Below, piece after piece: positions 50,074-59,391 of a stretch of 64,000 bases of DNA. The position numbers and the translations under genes are program-made. The notes beneath the pieces were generated by a model. That model did not search any database, was not told the DNA's origin, and saw only the letters and a program-made list of their open reading frames with translations. The stretch is from Intestinimonas massiliensis (ex Afouda et al. 2020) (GTDB taxonomy: Bacteria > Bacillota > Clostridia > Oscillospirales > Oscillospiraceae), in contig NZ_LN869529.1 of NCBI RefSeq assembly GCF_001244995.1, positions 1,568,957 through 1,632,956 on the forward strand, given 5' to 3'. The first letter of the stretch is position 1. Every line of letters starts with the position of its first letter.

Positions 50074-51475
50074 ACGGCTTTACGCGATGCTGGGCATTCT
50101 GGTGGTTGCCTGCATCGCCACCTTTGCGGTGACCCAGACAAAAGAAGAAAGGGAACAGATCAAAGCCACCGGCGAGATCGTGCTGCAAGTTTCCAGCGAT
50201 GATGTCCAATCCCTGAGTTGGGAGTACGGAGAGACCTCTTTGGCCTTCCATAAGGACGAGACCTGGCTCTATGATGAAGATGAGGCATTCCCGGTGGATG
50301 AGAACACCATCTACGAAATGCTGGAGCAATTCGAATCTTTTGGCGTGTCCTTCGTCATTGAACAAGTCACCGATTACAGCATGTACGGTCTGGACGATCC
50401 TGTGTGCACCATCCATTTTGCCACGGAGGATCAGTCCTATGAGATTGAATTGGGCGATTTTAGCAACATGGACGAGGAACGCTATGTTTCCATCGGGGAC
50501 GGCAACGTGTATCTGGCAAAAGTTGACCCGCTGGATCAGTTTGATGCCACGCTGAAGGACATGATCAAGCATGACGAAGACCTGGCCTATGACCAGGTGA
50601 CCCAGATCAAGTTTGAGGGTGCGGAAAACTACACCATCTTTTATGAAGAGGAAAGCGCCGCCACCTATTGTGCGGACGATGTTTACTTCACCGAGAAGGA
50701 CGGGGAAATTCTGCCCCTTGACACCGTTCGGGTCGATAACTGGCTGGAATCCCTTACCACCCTTAATCCTACCGATTATGTGACTTACCATGTCACGGAG
50801 GAGGAACTGGAGTCCTACAATCTGGTCGAGCCTGAATTGACCGTCACGGTGGACTACACCAACGAGGATGAGGGTGGAAAGGAGAGCTCCGATACCTTTG
50901 TGCTGTCCATCAGCCGCAACCCCGAAGAACTGGCTGCCGCTGAGGAGGCCAAGGCGAATGGCGAAGAAGCAGAGGATGTCACCGCCTATGTCCGTATCGG
51001 TGAGTCTCAAATCGTTTATAAGGTCTCCGAGTACAACAGCAACCGCCTGAGAGCCGTTTCCTACAACGAGCTGCGCCACCGCGAGGTTCTGCCTGCTGAC
51101 TTTGAGGACATCTACCAGATCGACGTTACTCTGGAGGGTTCTGACTACACCATCGCCGTGGACGGCGAGAAGGATGATGAGCGCATCTGGAAGTATCAGG
51201 AGGATGAGGTTGCGATCGACGCCCTCCAGGATGCTCTGGAAACTCTGGATGCGGAATATTCCAGTGACTTCCTCTCCGACGACCCCACTGGGAAAGAGGA
51301 GATCCGCCTGACTGTCCATCTGGACAACGAGAATCACCCCAAGGTGGACATTGAACTGTATCGCCATGACGGCGAGGACTGCCTTGCCGTGGTGGACGGC
51401 GAGACCTTCGCATTAGTACCTCGCAGTGATGTGGTAGATCTGATCGAAGCAGTCAATGCTATCGTTCTGAACTAA
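50060..51475 (+). CDS. DUF4340 domain-containing protein
   Basis: The 471-residue protein has a single N-terminal membrane anchor and repeated beta-rich units (for example SLSWEYGETSLAFHKDETW and YQIDVTLEGSDYTIAVDGEK) of the DUF4340 type, with many acidic residues. DUF4340 proteins usually accompany GldFG-type transporters. It overlaps the previous gene by 14 bases and ends the operon. Confidence 0.88.
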   Translation: MKRSKRLYAMLGILVVACIATFAVTQTKEEREQIKATGEIVLQVSSDDVQSLSWEYGETSLAFHKDETWLYDEDEAFPVDENTIYEMLEQFESFGVSFVIEQVTDYSMYGLDDPVCTIHFATEDQSYEIELGDFSNMDEERYVSIGDGNVYLAKVDPLDQFDATLKDMIKHDEDLAYDQVTQIKFEGAENYTIFYEEESAATYCADDVYFTEKDGEILPLDTVRVDNWLESLTTLNPTDYVTYHVTEEELESYNLVEPELTVTVDYTNEDEGGKESSDTFVLSISRNPEELAAAEEAKANGEEAEDVTAYVRIGESQIVYKVSEYNSNRLRAVSYNELRHREVLPADFEDIYQIDVTLEGSDYTIAVDGEKDDERIWKYQEDEVAIDALQDALETLDAEYSSDFLSDDPTGKEEIRLTVHLDNENHPKVDIELYRHDGEDCLAVVDGETFALVPRSDVVDLIEAVNAIVLN

Positions 51476-51759
51476 GAACCTGTATTCACAAAAGGCGAGT
51501 CAGGCAGTAAGGTTTCCATCCTTTTCGACCATACACCGCTTCTACGGCGGGCCCGTCTGAGCGGGCTGTGGGAGAAGACCCTGCGGCATCTGGTGAAAAT
51601 ATCCCGGGAGCGAGCCGGGCGTAAAGCGGAGCCGAGCGATGCGCTCCTTGATTCCCTGAACGTCAAAGTGACCGGTGTGGCAAAGGAACGCGGGATAGAC
51701 GGTGGAAAAAGCGAAGGGCAGGAAGCGGCACATCCTCAGCCGCTTGTGAATACAGGTTC
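51476..51759. mobile_element. MITE-like remnant of an IS5-type element
   Basis: A 16-bp perfect terminal inverted repeat (GAACCTGTATTCACAA) bounds 284 bases directly after the DUF4340 stop. Inside is a broken frame reading like a transposase core (ERAGRKAEPSDALLDSLNVK, GIDGGKSEGQE), similar to the DSQSVK...GYDGGKK region of IS5-type transposases. No intact transposase is present. Confidence 0.7.
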
Positions 51760-51762
51760 CAA

Positions 51763-51932
51763 ACTAAGGCATCACCGCACAATTCCCCACACACGTCTTG
51801 GCGGCCAATTTGCCCCACAAATGCGTTGCAATACCTTGCAATACACAAAGTATTCCTGCGGTTTTGCGCCTTTTTGAGGCACAAATTCTCGCGCCAATCC
51901 GCACGCGTTGAATTATGCGGTAATACCCTAAC
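51763..51932. repeat. Second small inverted-repeat element
   Basis: Ends TAAGGCATCACCGCACAATTC and the reverse complement of GAATTATGCGGTAATACCCTA match at about 17 of 22 positions. It lies next to the previous remnant and has no coding potential. Confidence 0.5.
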
Positions 51933-51975
51933 AAAAAATCCACGAGCGATCCGTTTGATCACTCGTGGATTTTTG
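51933..51975. terminator. Terminator-like hairpin
   Basis: AAAATCCACGAG pairs with CTCGTGGATTTT, followed by TGTTTG on the plus strand. Confidence 0.75.
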
Positions 51976-52054
51976 TTTGTCCCGTACCAGCGTTATACCC
52001 ATGGTTCACAAATGGTACCTATGAGAAGTAACACTACGGTTACAGGGGTTTTTT

Positions 52055-52723
52055 CTATGGCGTTGCCAGCAGTTGGAAGTGGTTTTTGTGGAACGCCAGA
52101 ATCCCCTCATCCCGCATCCGACACAGCTCGGCGGAAAGGCCGCTCCGTTCCACCGAGAGGTAGTCGGCCAGTTGCTGCCGGGAATAGGGAATGTCAAATT
52201 CCGCATCGCCGCACCGCTGCGCCTCCGCCGACAGATAGGACAGCAGCTTTTCCCGGGTGGTGCGCTGCCCCATGTGGGTGAGCTTCTCCGTAAAGCGCAG
52301 GTTCTTTCCGGCCAGGTCAGAGAGCAGGTTGCGGATCATACGGCTGTGGTGGGCGCAGGTGGTGGGACACATGGTCAGGATGCGCCGGACGTTCAGGAAG
52401 AGCACGGTGCAGGGAGCCTCGGCTGCCACTGCGATGTTGAGCACCGCGCCGGGCGAACAGGCAAAGGCCTCGGCAAACAACTGCCCCGGTCCGATGCGCG
52501 CCATAATGTTGCGGCTCCCCCAAAAGCTCTCCTGGGTCACCAGAGCGCCGCCGGCCAGGAGCAGCCCGACGGACTCCACCGTATCGCCCACCCGGAGCAG
52601 ATACGCCCCCTTGGGATAGCGCTCCACCCGGGCGTCCAGGCACCCGAGAATGGCCCGGATCTCCTCCTCCTCCATCCCGGCAAAGAGGGGCGAGGTCCTC
52701 ATAATCGGTAAAAAGAGCTCCAA
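52055..52723 (-). CDS. Crp/Fnr family transcriptional regulator
   Basis: The 222-residue protein has a cyclic-nucleotide-type beta barrel (residues about 20-120) and a C-terminal helix-turn-helix, YSRQQLADYLSVERSGLSAEL. It has scattered cysteines but no Fnr-type N-terminal cysteine cluster. It starts at TTG 52723 with GGAG in front. It is divergent from hcp, as HcpR-type regulators of nitrosative stress often are. Confidence 0.85.
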   Translation of the reverse strand: MELFLPIMRTSPLFAGMEEEEIRAILGCLDARVERYPKGAYLLRVGDTVESVGLLLAGGALVTQESFWGSRNIMARIGPGQLFAEAFACSPGAVLNIAVAAEAPCTVLFLNVRRILTMCPTTCAHHSRMIRNLLSDLAGKNLRFTEKLTHMGQRTTREKLLSYLSAEAQRCGDAEFDIPYSRQQLADYLSVERSGLSAELCRMRDEGILAFHKNHFQLLATP

Positions 52724-52735
52724 AAAATCATCTCC

Positions 52736-52777
52736 GTTGAAAAATCAACCGACTGGTTGCAATTAATATACTATAAT
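52736..52777 (+). promoter_or_regulatory. hcp promoter with Crp/Fnr-type operator
   Basis: The palindrome GTTGA-AAAA-TCAAC (52736-52749) lies before a TATAAT box (52772-52777) that lacks a good -35. The predicted start puts the palindrome centre near -41.5, the class II activation position. Confidence 0.68.
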
Positions 52778-52844
52778 ACAGCCAGAAACACAAGAGATCG
52801 GATTTCAATCCCTCTGCATCCCAAGATTAAAGGAGTGTATTTCA

Positions 52845-54416
52845 ATGGCAAATGAAATGTTTTGCTTCCAGTGTGAACAGACGGCCGGGTGCGCAGGCTG
52901 TACCGGCCGGGCAGGCGTCTGCGGCAAGACCGCTGCCGTCGCCAACGCCCAGGATGACCTCACCCGGGCACTGATCGGCCTGTCCCTGGACCTGGCCGGC
53001 CAGACTCCCAGCGACGAGCAGCGGCGCGTTATGCTGGAAGGCCTGTTTACCACCGTGACCAATGTCAGCTTCGACGGGGTGAGCGTAGCGGCCCTGACCA
53101 GCCGGGTCAACGCCCTGCGCACCGGGGCCTCCGGGACGGACTGCGCCGCCTCCGGCGAGCCCCTGCGGCTGTGGACGGAGGATGAGGACGTCCGCTCCCT
53201 CAAATCCCTCATCCTCTTCGGACTGCGCGGTATGGCGGCCTACGCCTACCATGCGCGGATGCTGGGCTACCTGGACGAGCAGGTGGACGCCTTCTTTTTT
53301 GAGGGCCTGCGGGCCGTGGGCGACCGGGAGGCCGGCATGGAGGAGTTGCTGCCCGTGGTCATGAAGGTGGGAGAGATCAACCTGAAGTGCATGGCCCTGC
53401 TGGACCGGGCCAACACCGGGAGCTACGGCGTCCCCACGCCCACCACGGTGCCTCTGACCGTGGAGAAGGGCCCCTTTATCGTGGTGACCGGCCACGATCT
53501 GAAGGACCTGGAGCTGCTTTTGGAGCAGACACGGGACAAAGGGATCCATGTCTATACCCACGGCGAGATGCTGCCCGCTCACGCCTACCCGAGGCTGCAC
53601 GCTTACCCCCATCTGAAGGGCAACTTCGGCACCGCGTGGCAGAACCAGCAGAAGGAATTTGCTGACCTGCCCGCCCCCATCCTGTTTACCACCAACTGCC
53701 TGATGCCCCCCAAGCCCAGCTACGCCGACCGGGTCTTTACCACGGAGGTGGTGGCCTTCCCCGATGTCGTCCATATCGGGGAGGACAAGGACTTCACTCC
53801 GGTCATCGAAAAGGCGCTGGCCCTGGGCGGTTATCCCACGGACCAGGTGTTTACCGGCATCAACGGCGGCACCCAGGTGGTCACCGGCTTCAGCCACGGC
53901 GCGATCCTCTCTCTGGCCGACCAGGTGGTGGAGGCCGTGAAAAGCGGCGCCATCCGGCACTTTTTCCTGGTAGCGGGCTGCGACGGGGCCAAGCCCGGGC
54001 GCAACTACTACACCGACTTCGTCCGCCAGACGCCCCCCGACACGGTGGTGCTGACCCTGGCCTGCGGCAAATACCGCTTCAACGATCTGGACCTGGGCTC
54101 CATCGGCGGGTTGCCCCGCCTCATGGACATGGGCCAGTGCAACGACGCCTACGGCGCCATTCAGGTAGCGGTGGCCCTGGCCGACGCCTTTGGCTGCGGC
54201 GTCAACGACCTGCCGCTGTCCTACGTGCTCTCCTGGTATGAGCAGAAGGCTGTCTGTATCCTGCTGACCCTGCTGCACCTGGGCATCCGCAACATCCGCC
54301 TAGGCCCCTCCCTCCCCGCCTTCCTCTCTCCCAACGTGCTCAACTACCTGGTGGAGCAGTTCGGTATCGCCCCCATCACCACGCCGGAGGCCGACCTGAA
54401 CACCCTGCTGAGCTGA
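52845..54416 (+). CDS. hcp: Hydroxylamine reductase (hybrid cluster protein)
   Basis: The 523-residue protein begins MANEMFCFQCEQTAGCAGC with the N-terminal cysteine motif and carries the hybrid-cluster ligands in the C-terminal half (TTNCLMPP, LVAGCDG, LACGKYRFN). Hcp acts as NO reductase or hydroxylamine reductase and protects against nitrosative stress. AAAGGAG precedes the ATG. Confidence 0.95.
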   Translation: MANEMFCFQCEQTAGCAGCTGRAGVCGKTAAVANAQDDLTRALIGLSLDLAGQTPSDEQRRVMLEGLFTTVTNVSFDGVSVAALTSRVNALRTGASGTDCAASGEPLRLWTEDEDVRSLKSLILFGLRGMAAYAYHARMLGYLDEQVDAFFFEGLRAVGDREAGMEELLPVVMKVGEINLKCMALLDRANTGSYGVPTPTTVPLTVEKGPFIVVTGHDLKDLELLLEQTRDKGIHVYTHGEMLPAHAYPRLHAYPHLKGNFGTAWQNQQKEFADLPAPILFTTNCLMPPKPSYADRVFTTEVVAFPDVVHIGEDKDFTPVIEKALALGGYPTDQVFTGINGGTQVVTGFSHGAILSLADQVVEAVKSGAIRHFFLVAGCDGAKPGRNYYTDFVRQTPPDTVVLTLACGKYRFNDLDLGSIGGLPRLMDMGQCNDAYGAIQVAVALADAFGCGVNDLPLSYVLSWYEQKAVCILLTLLHLGIRNIRLGPSLPAFLSPNVLNYLVEQFGIAPITTPEADLNTLLS

Positions 54417-54442
54417 CCTTTGCACATACATCCGTCCATCAA

Positions 54443-54474
54443 AAGAGGGCGGCCTCATCGGAGGCCGCCCTCTT
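54443..54474 (+). terminator. Terminator of hcp
   Basis: AGAGGGCGGCCTC pairs with GAGGCCGCCCTCT around four bases, then TCTTCC. Confidence 0.88.
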
Positions 54475-54652
54475 CTTCCGTTTGACCGCACGAAAATTTT
54501 TCCAAAAGTAGTTGACAGTTAAATTCCCCTATGTTAATATGAAAACAGGAAAAATAATGATTCTTATTATTAATTATCTGTAAACCCCGGTCTCTCCTCC
54601 GCCTGCACCTGTCCTTCCCTTCCACCCATCTTATATCAAAGGAGGCAATCAC

Positions 54653-56563
54653 ATGTTTTTCAAGACCACAGACGCGCATGAGGCCCTGCGGGCCAAGGTC
54701 CGGCAGTTTGCGGAAAACGAGGTCAAGCCCATCGCTTTCCTGCTGGACCAGCAGAACGAGTTCCCGGATGAGGCCGTGAAGAAGCTGGCCGAGCTGGGGC
54801 TCATGGGCATCCCCTACCCCAAGGAATACGGCGGAGCCGGCCTGGACGTGCTGAGCTACGCCATCGCCGTGGAGGAGCTTTCCCGGGTGGACGGCGGCAC
54901 CGGCGTCATTCTGTCCGCCCACGTGTCCCTGGGTTCCTGGCCCATCTTTGCCTACGGCACCGAGGAGCAGAAGCAGAAATACCTGGTGCCCTTGGTCAAG
55001 GGCGAGAAGATCGGCGCCTTTGGCCTCACCGAGCCCAACGCCGGCTCCGACGCCGGCGGCACCGAGACCACCGCCGTCCTCAAGGGGGATCACTACGTCC
55101 TCAACGGCGGCAAGATCTTCATCACCAACGCCCCCAAGGCGGACACCTATGTGGTTTTTGCCGTCACCACGCCGGACATCGGCACCCGGGGCATCTCGGC
55201 CTTCATCGTGGAAAAGGGCTGGAAGGGCTTCGAATTCGGCGACCACTACGACAAGATGGGCATCCGCTCCTCCTCCACCGCCGAGCTCATCTTCAACGAC
55301 GTGAAGGTACCCCGAGAGAACCTGCTGGGCAAGGAGGGGGACGGCTTCAAGATCGCCATGTCCACCCTGGACGGCGGCCGCATCGGCATCGCCTCCCAGG
55401 CGCTGGGGATCGCACAGGGCGCCTATGAAAACGCCCTGGAGTACGCCCGGGAGCGCATCCAGTTTGGCAAGCCCGTGGGTTTCCAGCAGGCCATCTCCTT
55501 CAAGCTGGCCGACATGGCCACCAAGCTGCGCTGCGCCCGGATGCTGGTCTACTCCGCCGCCGAGCTGAAGGAACACCATGAGAGCTACGCCATGGAGGCC
55601 GCCATGGCCAAGATGTACGCCTCCGACATCGCCTTGGAGGTCACCAACGACGCCATGCAGATTTACGGCGGCGCGGGCTTCATGAAGGGAATGGACGTGG
55701 AGCGGGCCTACCGCGACGCCAAGATCACCACCATCTACGAGGGCACCAACGAGATCCAGCGGGTGGTCATCGCCTCCCATATCCTGGGCAAGCCCCCCAA
55801 GAGCGAGGGCGGCTCCTCCAGCCGCCCCAAGAAGCCCGCCCCCGTCACCGGGGTGCGCAAGAAGCTGATCCTCCGGGACGGCACCCCCGCCGAGCAGGTG
55901 GCCGCTCTGGTGGAGCACCTGAAAAAGGACGGCCACGACTTTGCCGTGGGCATCCCCCTGGACACCCCCATCCCTCAGGCGGAGCGGGTGGTCTCCGCGG
56001 GCAAGGGCATCGGCGAGAAGAAGAACATGAAGCTTGTTGAGGCCCTGGCCAAGGCCGCCGGCGCCGCAGTGGGCTCCTCCCGCCCGGTGGCCGAGACCCT
56101 CAAATACGTCCCCCTGGACCGCTATGTGGGCATGTCCGGCCAGAAATTTACCGGGAACCTCTACATCGCCTGCGGCATCTCCGGTGCCATCCAGCACCTG
56201 AAGGGCATCCGGGACGCCTCCACCATCGTGGCTGTCAACAAGAACGCCGGCGCCCCCATCTTCAAGAACTGCGACTACGGCATCGTGGGGGATGTGAACG
56301 AAATCCTGCCGCTGCTCACCGCCGCGCTGGACTGCGGCGAGAAGCAGCCCGCGCCCCCCATGGTCAAGATGAAGCGGCCCCAGCCCCCCAAGCCCGAGCC
56401 CATCGGCAAGCGGTACGTCTGTGGCGGCTGCGGCTATGAGTACATCCCCGAGCTGGGCGACGAGGACGCCGAGATCGCCCCCGGCACCCTGTTCGAAAAG
56501 CTGCCCGAGGACTGGGTCTGTCCCGAGTGCGCCGAGGGCAAAGATCAGTTCATCGAAGCGTAA
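54653..56563 (+). CDS. Acyl-CoA dehydrogenase-EtfA-rubredoxin fusion protein
   Basis: The 636-residue protein has three parts. Residues 1-380 are an acyl-CoA dehydrogenase ([20 protein letters not shown], the catalytic Glu in [10 protein letters not shown]). Residues about 400-575 are the FAD-binding C-terminal domain of EtfA ([41 protein letters not shown]). Residues 590-636 are a rubredoxin with CGGC and CPEC. No EtfB part is present. Electrons could pass from an acyl-CoA through FAD to the rubredoxin and on to the flavodiiron protein encoded next. AAAGGAGG precedes the ATG. Confidence 0.92.
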   Translation: MFFKTTDAHEALRAKVRQFAENEVKPIAFLLDQQNEFPDEAVKKLAELGLMGIPYPKEYGGAGLDVLSYAIAVEELSRVDGGTGVILSAHVSLGSWPIFAYGTEEQKQKYLVPLVKGEKIGAFGLTEPNAGSDAGGTETTAVLKGDHYVLNGGKIFITNAPKADTYVVFAVTTPDIGTRGISAFIVEKGWKGFEFGDHYDKMGIRSSSTAELIFNDVKVPRENLLGKEGDGFKIAMSTLDGGRIGIASQALGIAQGAYENALEYARERIQFGKPVGFQQAISFKLADMATKLRCARMLVYSAAELKEHHESYAMEAAMAKMYASDIALEVTNDAMQIYGGAGFMKGMDVERAYRDAKITTIYEGTNEIQRVVIASHILGKPPKSEGGSSSRPKKPAPVTGVRKKLILRDGTPAEQVAALVEHLKKDGHDFAVGIPLDTPIPQAERVVSAGKGIGEKKNMKLVEALAKAAGAAVGSSRPVAETLKYVPLDRYVGMSGQKFTGNLYIACGISGAIQHLKGIRDASTIVAVNKNAGAPIFKNCDYGIVGDVNEILPLLTAALDCGEKQPAPPMVKMKRPQPPKPEPIGKRYVCGGCGYEYIPELGDEDAEIAPGTLFEKLPEDWVCPECAEGKDQFIEA

Positions 56564-56584
56564 CGTCTGGAAGGAGGAAGAATT

Positions 56585-57796
56585 ATGCATTGCGTGAGAA
56601 CCGTCACCGACCACCTCTACTGGGTGGGCGCCAACGACCATCGTCTCCACCTGTTTGAGAACATCCACCCCATTCCCCGGGGAGTCTCCTACAACGCCTA
56701 CCTCCTGCTGGATGAGAAGAGCGTCCTCTTCGACACGGTGGACTGGTCCGCCTGCCGCCAGCTCCTGGAGAACATCGCCTATCTGCTGGACGGCAAGCCC
56801 CTGGACTATTTGGTCATCAACCACATGGAGCCCGACCACGGCGCCTCCATCGAGGAGATCCTCCTGCGCTATCCCCAGGTGAAGATCATCTCCACCGAAA
56901 AGGCCTTCCTGCTCATGCGGCAGTTCGGCTTCCATGTGGACGGCCACGAGTGCATCGAGGTGAAGGAGGGCGACACCTACACCTTCGGCGCTCACACCGT
57001 CACCTTTGTGGCCGCTCCCATGGTCCACTGGCCCGAAGCCATGGTCACCTTTGACGTGACCAACGGCGCCCTCTTCTCCGCCGACGCCTTCGGTTCCTTC
57101 ATTGCTCTGGACGGCAAGCTCTTTGCCGACGAGGTCAACTTTGACCGGGACTGGATCGACGAGGCGAGAAGGTATCTCACCAACATCGTGGGCAAGTACG
57201 GCCCCCACATCCAGCTTCTGCTGAAAAAGGCCGGCGGCATCCTGGACCAGATCAAATTTATCTGTCCCCTCCATGGCCCTGTGTGGCGAAAGGATTTTCT
57301 GTACTTCATCGACAAGTACGACAAGTGGAGCCGCTATGAGCCCGAGGTCCAGGGCGTAATGCTGGCCTACGCCTCTATGTACGGCAACACCGAGGCCGCC
57401 GCCCAGGCCCTGGCCGCCAAGCTGTGCGAGCGCGGCGTCACCGACGTGGCCCTGTACGACGTATCCAACACCCATGTGTCCTACCTCATCTCCGAGGCCT
57501 TCAAATACAGCCACATCGTCCTGGCTTCGGTGACCTACAATCTGGGCATCTATCCCGTCATGCACAACCTGCTGATGGACATGAAGGCCCTGAACCTGCA
57601 AAACCGCACCTTTGCCCTCATTGAAAACGGCTCCTGGGCCTGCAAGTCCGGCGACCTGATGCAGAAGTTCATCGACGAGGAGCTGAAGAACATGACCGTC
57701 CTCAACGAACGGCTCACTCTGGCCTCTTCTCTCCACGAGAGCAAGGCCGCCGAGCTGGACGCCCTGGCCGACGCCATCGTGGAGTCCATGAAATAA
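56585..57796 (+). CDS. fprA: Flavodiiron protein (FprA/A-type flavoprotein)
   Basis: The 403-residue protein has a metallo-beta-lactamase-like diiron domain (NHMEPDHGAS near residue 80, APMVHWPEAM, SADAFG, HGPVWR) and a C-terminal flavodoxin domain (YASMYGNTEAAA, GSWACKSGDLM). It reduces O2 to water or NO to N2O with electrons from rubredoxin. The preceding fusion gene ends in a rubredoxin domain, so the two are a likely electron-transfer pair. AAGGAGG precedes the ATG. Confidence 0.94.
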   Translation: MHCVRTVTDHLYWVGANDHRLHLFENIHPIPRGVSYNAYLLLDEKSVLFDTVDWSACRQLLENIAYLLDGKPLDYLVINHMEPDHGASIEEILLRYPQVKIISTEKAFLLMRQFGFHVDGHECIEVKEGDTYTFGAHTVTFVAAPMVHWPEAMVTFDVTNGALFSADAFGSFIALDGKLFADEVNFDRDWIDEARRYLTNIVGKYGPHIQLLLKKAGGILDQIKFICPLHGPVWRKDFLYFIDKYDKWSRYEPEVQGVMLAYASMYGNTEAAAQALAAKLCERGVTDVALYDVSNTHVSYLISEAFKYSHIVLASVTYNLGIYPVMHNLLMDMKALNLQNRTFALIENGSWACKSGDLMQKFIDEELKNMTVLNERLTLASSLHESKAAELDALADAIVESMK

Positions 57797-57826
57797 CCCC
57801 TTTCATGTCGCTCCATTCCACAAAGC

Positions 57827-57862
57827 GGAAGGGGCCGGATGCACACGCATCCGGCCCCTTCC
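57827..57862 (+). terminator. Terminator of fprA
   Basis: GGAAGGGGCCGGATGC pairs with GCATCCGGCCCCTTCC around four bases. Confidence 0.88.
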
Positions 57863-57873
57863 ATTGTCCCCAC

Positions 57874-58008
57874 TCAGCCCAGCAGGCCGGTGAGCTCCTC
57901 ATATTCCTCCCGGGTCAGCTTGTCCGCGGCGAAGAAGACATCCAGCTTCTCCCCCAGGCCCTGGGTCTGGCCCCGTTCCATGAGGCGCTTTAACGTCCGA
58001 TACAGCAT
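57874..58008 (-). CDS. Small 44-residue phage-type (XkdX-like) protein
   Basis: The ORF starts at ATG 58008 with GGGAGG in front (MLYRTLKRLMERGQTQGLGE). Short proteins with a KLTREEYEELTGLL-like C-terminus follow tail genes in prophages as XkdX-like ORFs. With the next gene it looks like a relic or domesticated pair; no other phage genes are near. Confidence 0.55.
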   Translation of the reverse strand: MLYRTLKRLMERGQTQGLGEKLDVFFAADKLTREEYEELTGLLG

Positions 58009-58029
58009 CTCTCGTCCTCCCCTCTTCTC

Positions 58030-58329
58030 TTATTCTGCCGTAAGCCCCAGCTCCAGCAGCGTCAGCCGGTACTCGTGGTCCACCAGCAGGGCGTCGGCGT
58101 CCTCCTGCGGCGTGGGCGCATCCAGCTCCTCCGGCCGCCGGACGGCCGTGAGGGCGGTCAGAACGCCGTCCTCCAGCGTCAGCTCACAGGAGCCGCCGCA
58201 GGCGAACGCCTGCTCCGCCAGGTGCTCGGGCACCTCTGCCCACCCCTCTCCCATCCAGTTGGATGTGCGGTGAGACTGCCGCTCTACCGGATGGACGCCG
58301 TTGACCGGCTCCAGCTTGATGATGGTCAT
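58030..58329 (-). CDS. Small 99-residue protein of phage-like type
   Basis: The ORF starts at ATG 58329 with GGGAGGGGAG in front (MTIIKLEPVNGVHPVERQSH). It has a central Trp/Gly segment (NWMGEGWAEVPEHL) and an acidic, helical C-terminus. Similar short proteins occur near phage tail and XkdX-like genes. It lies 21 bases upstream of the 44-residue ORF in the same operon. Confidence 0.6.
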   Translation of the reverse strand: MTIIKLEPVNGVHPVERQSHRTSNWMGEGWAEVPEHLAEQAFACGGSCELTLEDGVLTALTAVRRPEELDAPTPQEDADALLVDHEYRLTLLELGLTAE

Positions 58330-58406
58330 CGTTCTCCCCTCCCGCCCCTGCCGGGCCGGACGGAGGAATGGGACGGACACGTACACCTCCGGTCCAAAAG
58401 AAGCAA

Positions 58407-58436
58407 CAAAGGGCCCGCCGGACGGCGGGCCCTTTG
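58407..58436. terminator. GC-rich stem-loop
   Basis: AAAGGGCCCGCC pairs with GGCGGGCCCTTT around three to five bases. It lies 80 bases upstream of the 99-residue ORF and could act as a leader attenuator for it. The rest of 58330-58655 contains no supported gene. Confidence 0.6.
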
Positions 58437-58487
58437 CGTTTGGAAAGAGAGAGAGGAGGAGTGAGAGGTGTAATTGAATGTATATAT

Positions 58488-58505
58488 GAACACAGCACAC
58501 TGTGT
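58488..58505. promoter_or_regulatory. Palindrome AACACAG-CACA-CTGTGTT
   Basis: Seven-base perfect arms around four bases lie in the non-coding region upstream of the small phage-like ORFs. It has the size of an operator. The cognate regulator is unknown. Confidence 0.4.
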
Positions 58506-58624
58506 TGCATCCGGCTTTGCGCTTCTGTTCTGTTGTGATTACAGGATACCACACCCGCCGGGGAAAAGATTGGATAGACTTTGAACGAGTTGTAAAAAAC
58601 CTGTGAATAAAATGGCTGATGCAA

Positions 58625-58650
58625 AAACGCCCGCCGGCTTGCCGGCGGGC
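58625..58650 (-). terminator. Terminator of the MarR gene
   Basis: GCCCGCCGGC pairs with GCCGGCGGGC around a two-base loop; GTTTTTGC follows on the minus strand. Confidence 0.88.
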
Positions 58651-58655
58651 ATCCA

Positions 58656-59072
58656 TCAGATTTTTTCCGCGATCTGCTTCAGACAGCGGGTGAGGGTAGC
58701 GGCTTCCTCCCGGGAGAAGTCCCGCAGCACCTCCTCGTTCAGCTCCTGGATGATCTGCAGCACCGGCTCTTCCAGCGCGGCGCCCATGGGGGTGATGACC
58801 ACCTGCACGCAGCGGCGGTCATTGGGGTCCACCACCCGGTCAATCAGCCCCTTCTTCTGCATCCGGTCCAGCACACCGGAGATCGTGGAGGTCTCTAATC
58901 CGAGGATCTGCGCCATCTCCTTGGGGTTCACGGCCTCCTTGCGCCAAAGGCAGTTGAGCACACCATACTGACCCGGCGTGATGCCGTAGGGCGCCAGCTT
59001 GGAGGACAAAAGCTGAAACACCTGATGCTGCGCCGTTGTCAGCAAATAATTGATACACTCTCTGATATCCAT
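58656..59072 (-). CDS. MarR family transcriptional regulator
   Basis: The 138-residue protein has a winged helix with PKEMAQILGLETSTISGVLDRM and the wing RVVDPNDRRCVQV. The ATG at 59072 was chosen with AAGGCGG in front. The leader is unusually long (about 285 bases from the predicted promoter) and contains an overlapping 92-codon frame, probably not translated. Targets are unknown. Confidence 0.86.
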   Translation of the reverse strand: MDIRECINYLLTTAQHQVFQLLSSKLAPYGITPGQYGVLNCLWRKEAVNPKEMAQILGLETSTISGVLDRMQKKGLIDRVVDPNDRRCVQVVITPMGAALEEPVLQIIQELNEEVLRDFSREEAATLTRCLKQIAEKI

Positions 59073-59362
59073 GCAATACCGCCTTCCAACGCTCGGCTCC
59101 GGTCCGGACCACCCGTGCCGGCCTCTCTCCTGATCCATGTGTAAACGATAAAAGCGGCGCCCGGTCCCCGCAGGCCCTGCAGGCCGGCGGGCATAGGCCC
59201 GTCGGCACGGTGCGGGCCGATGGCTGAATCGGTGATTGTCTCCCTGTCCGGTGCCGCGCTCTGGTCTTTGGGGGAAAAGTGGCGGCCGGAGTCAGGCCCG
59301 GGCTTGGGCAGCCACAAGTCGTCCTCTCACAAAATATTTTTGCACGAGAACTTCTCTAGGGT

Positions 59363-59391
59363 ATAATACCCTTTCTTCCCCTTTTTGTCAA
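59363..59391 (-). promoter_or_regulatory. Sigma-A promoter of the MarR gene
   Basis: On the minus strand TTGACA (59391-59386) and TATTAT (59368-59363) have a 17-base spacer. The -35 overlaps the stop of the LysR gene. An imperfect inverted repeat around 59327-59350 could be the MarR operator. Confidence 0.7.

Noticed and set aside
54455-57736. A 1093-codon open frame on the minus strand
   Set aside because: It is the exact shadow of the acyl-CoA dehydrogenase fusion and fprA, both of which have full domain matches; its translation is low-complexity Gly/Val/Leu/His with no motif, as expected from GC-rich third positions.
58407-58436. CRISPR or repeat array suggested by several GC-rich hairpins in 57.8-58.7 kb
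   Set aside because: The hairpins differ in sequence and spacing and each fits a single terminator or leader; no repeated unit with spacers exists in the window.
59039-59317. A 92-codon frame in the leader of the MarR gene as a real gene or leader peptide
   Set aside because: It overlaps the MarR start in another frame, begins at TTG and shows no family features. A regulatory leader remains possible but the sequence alone does not support it.
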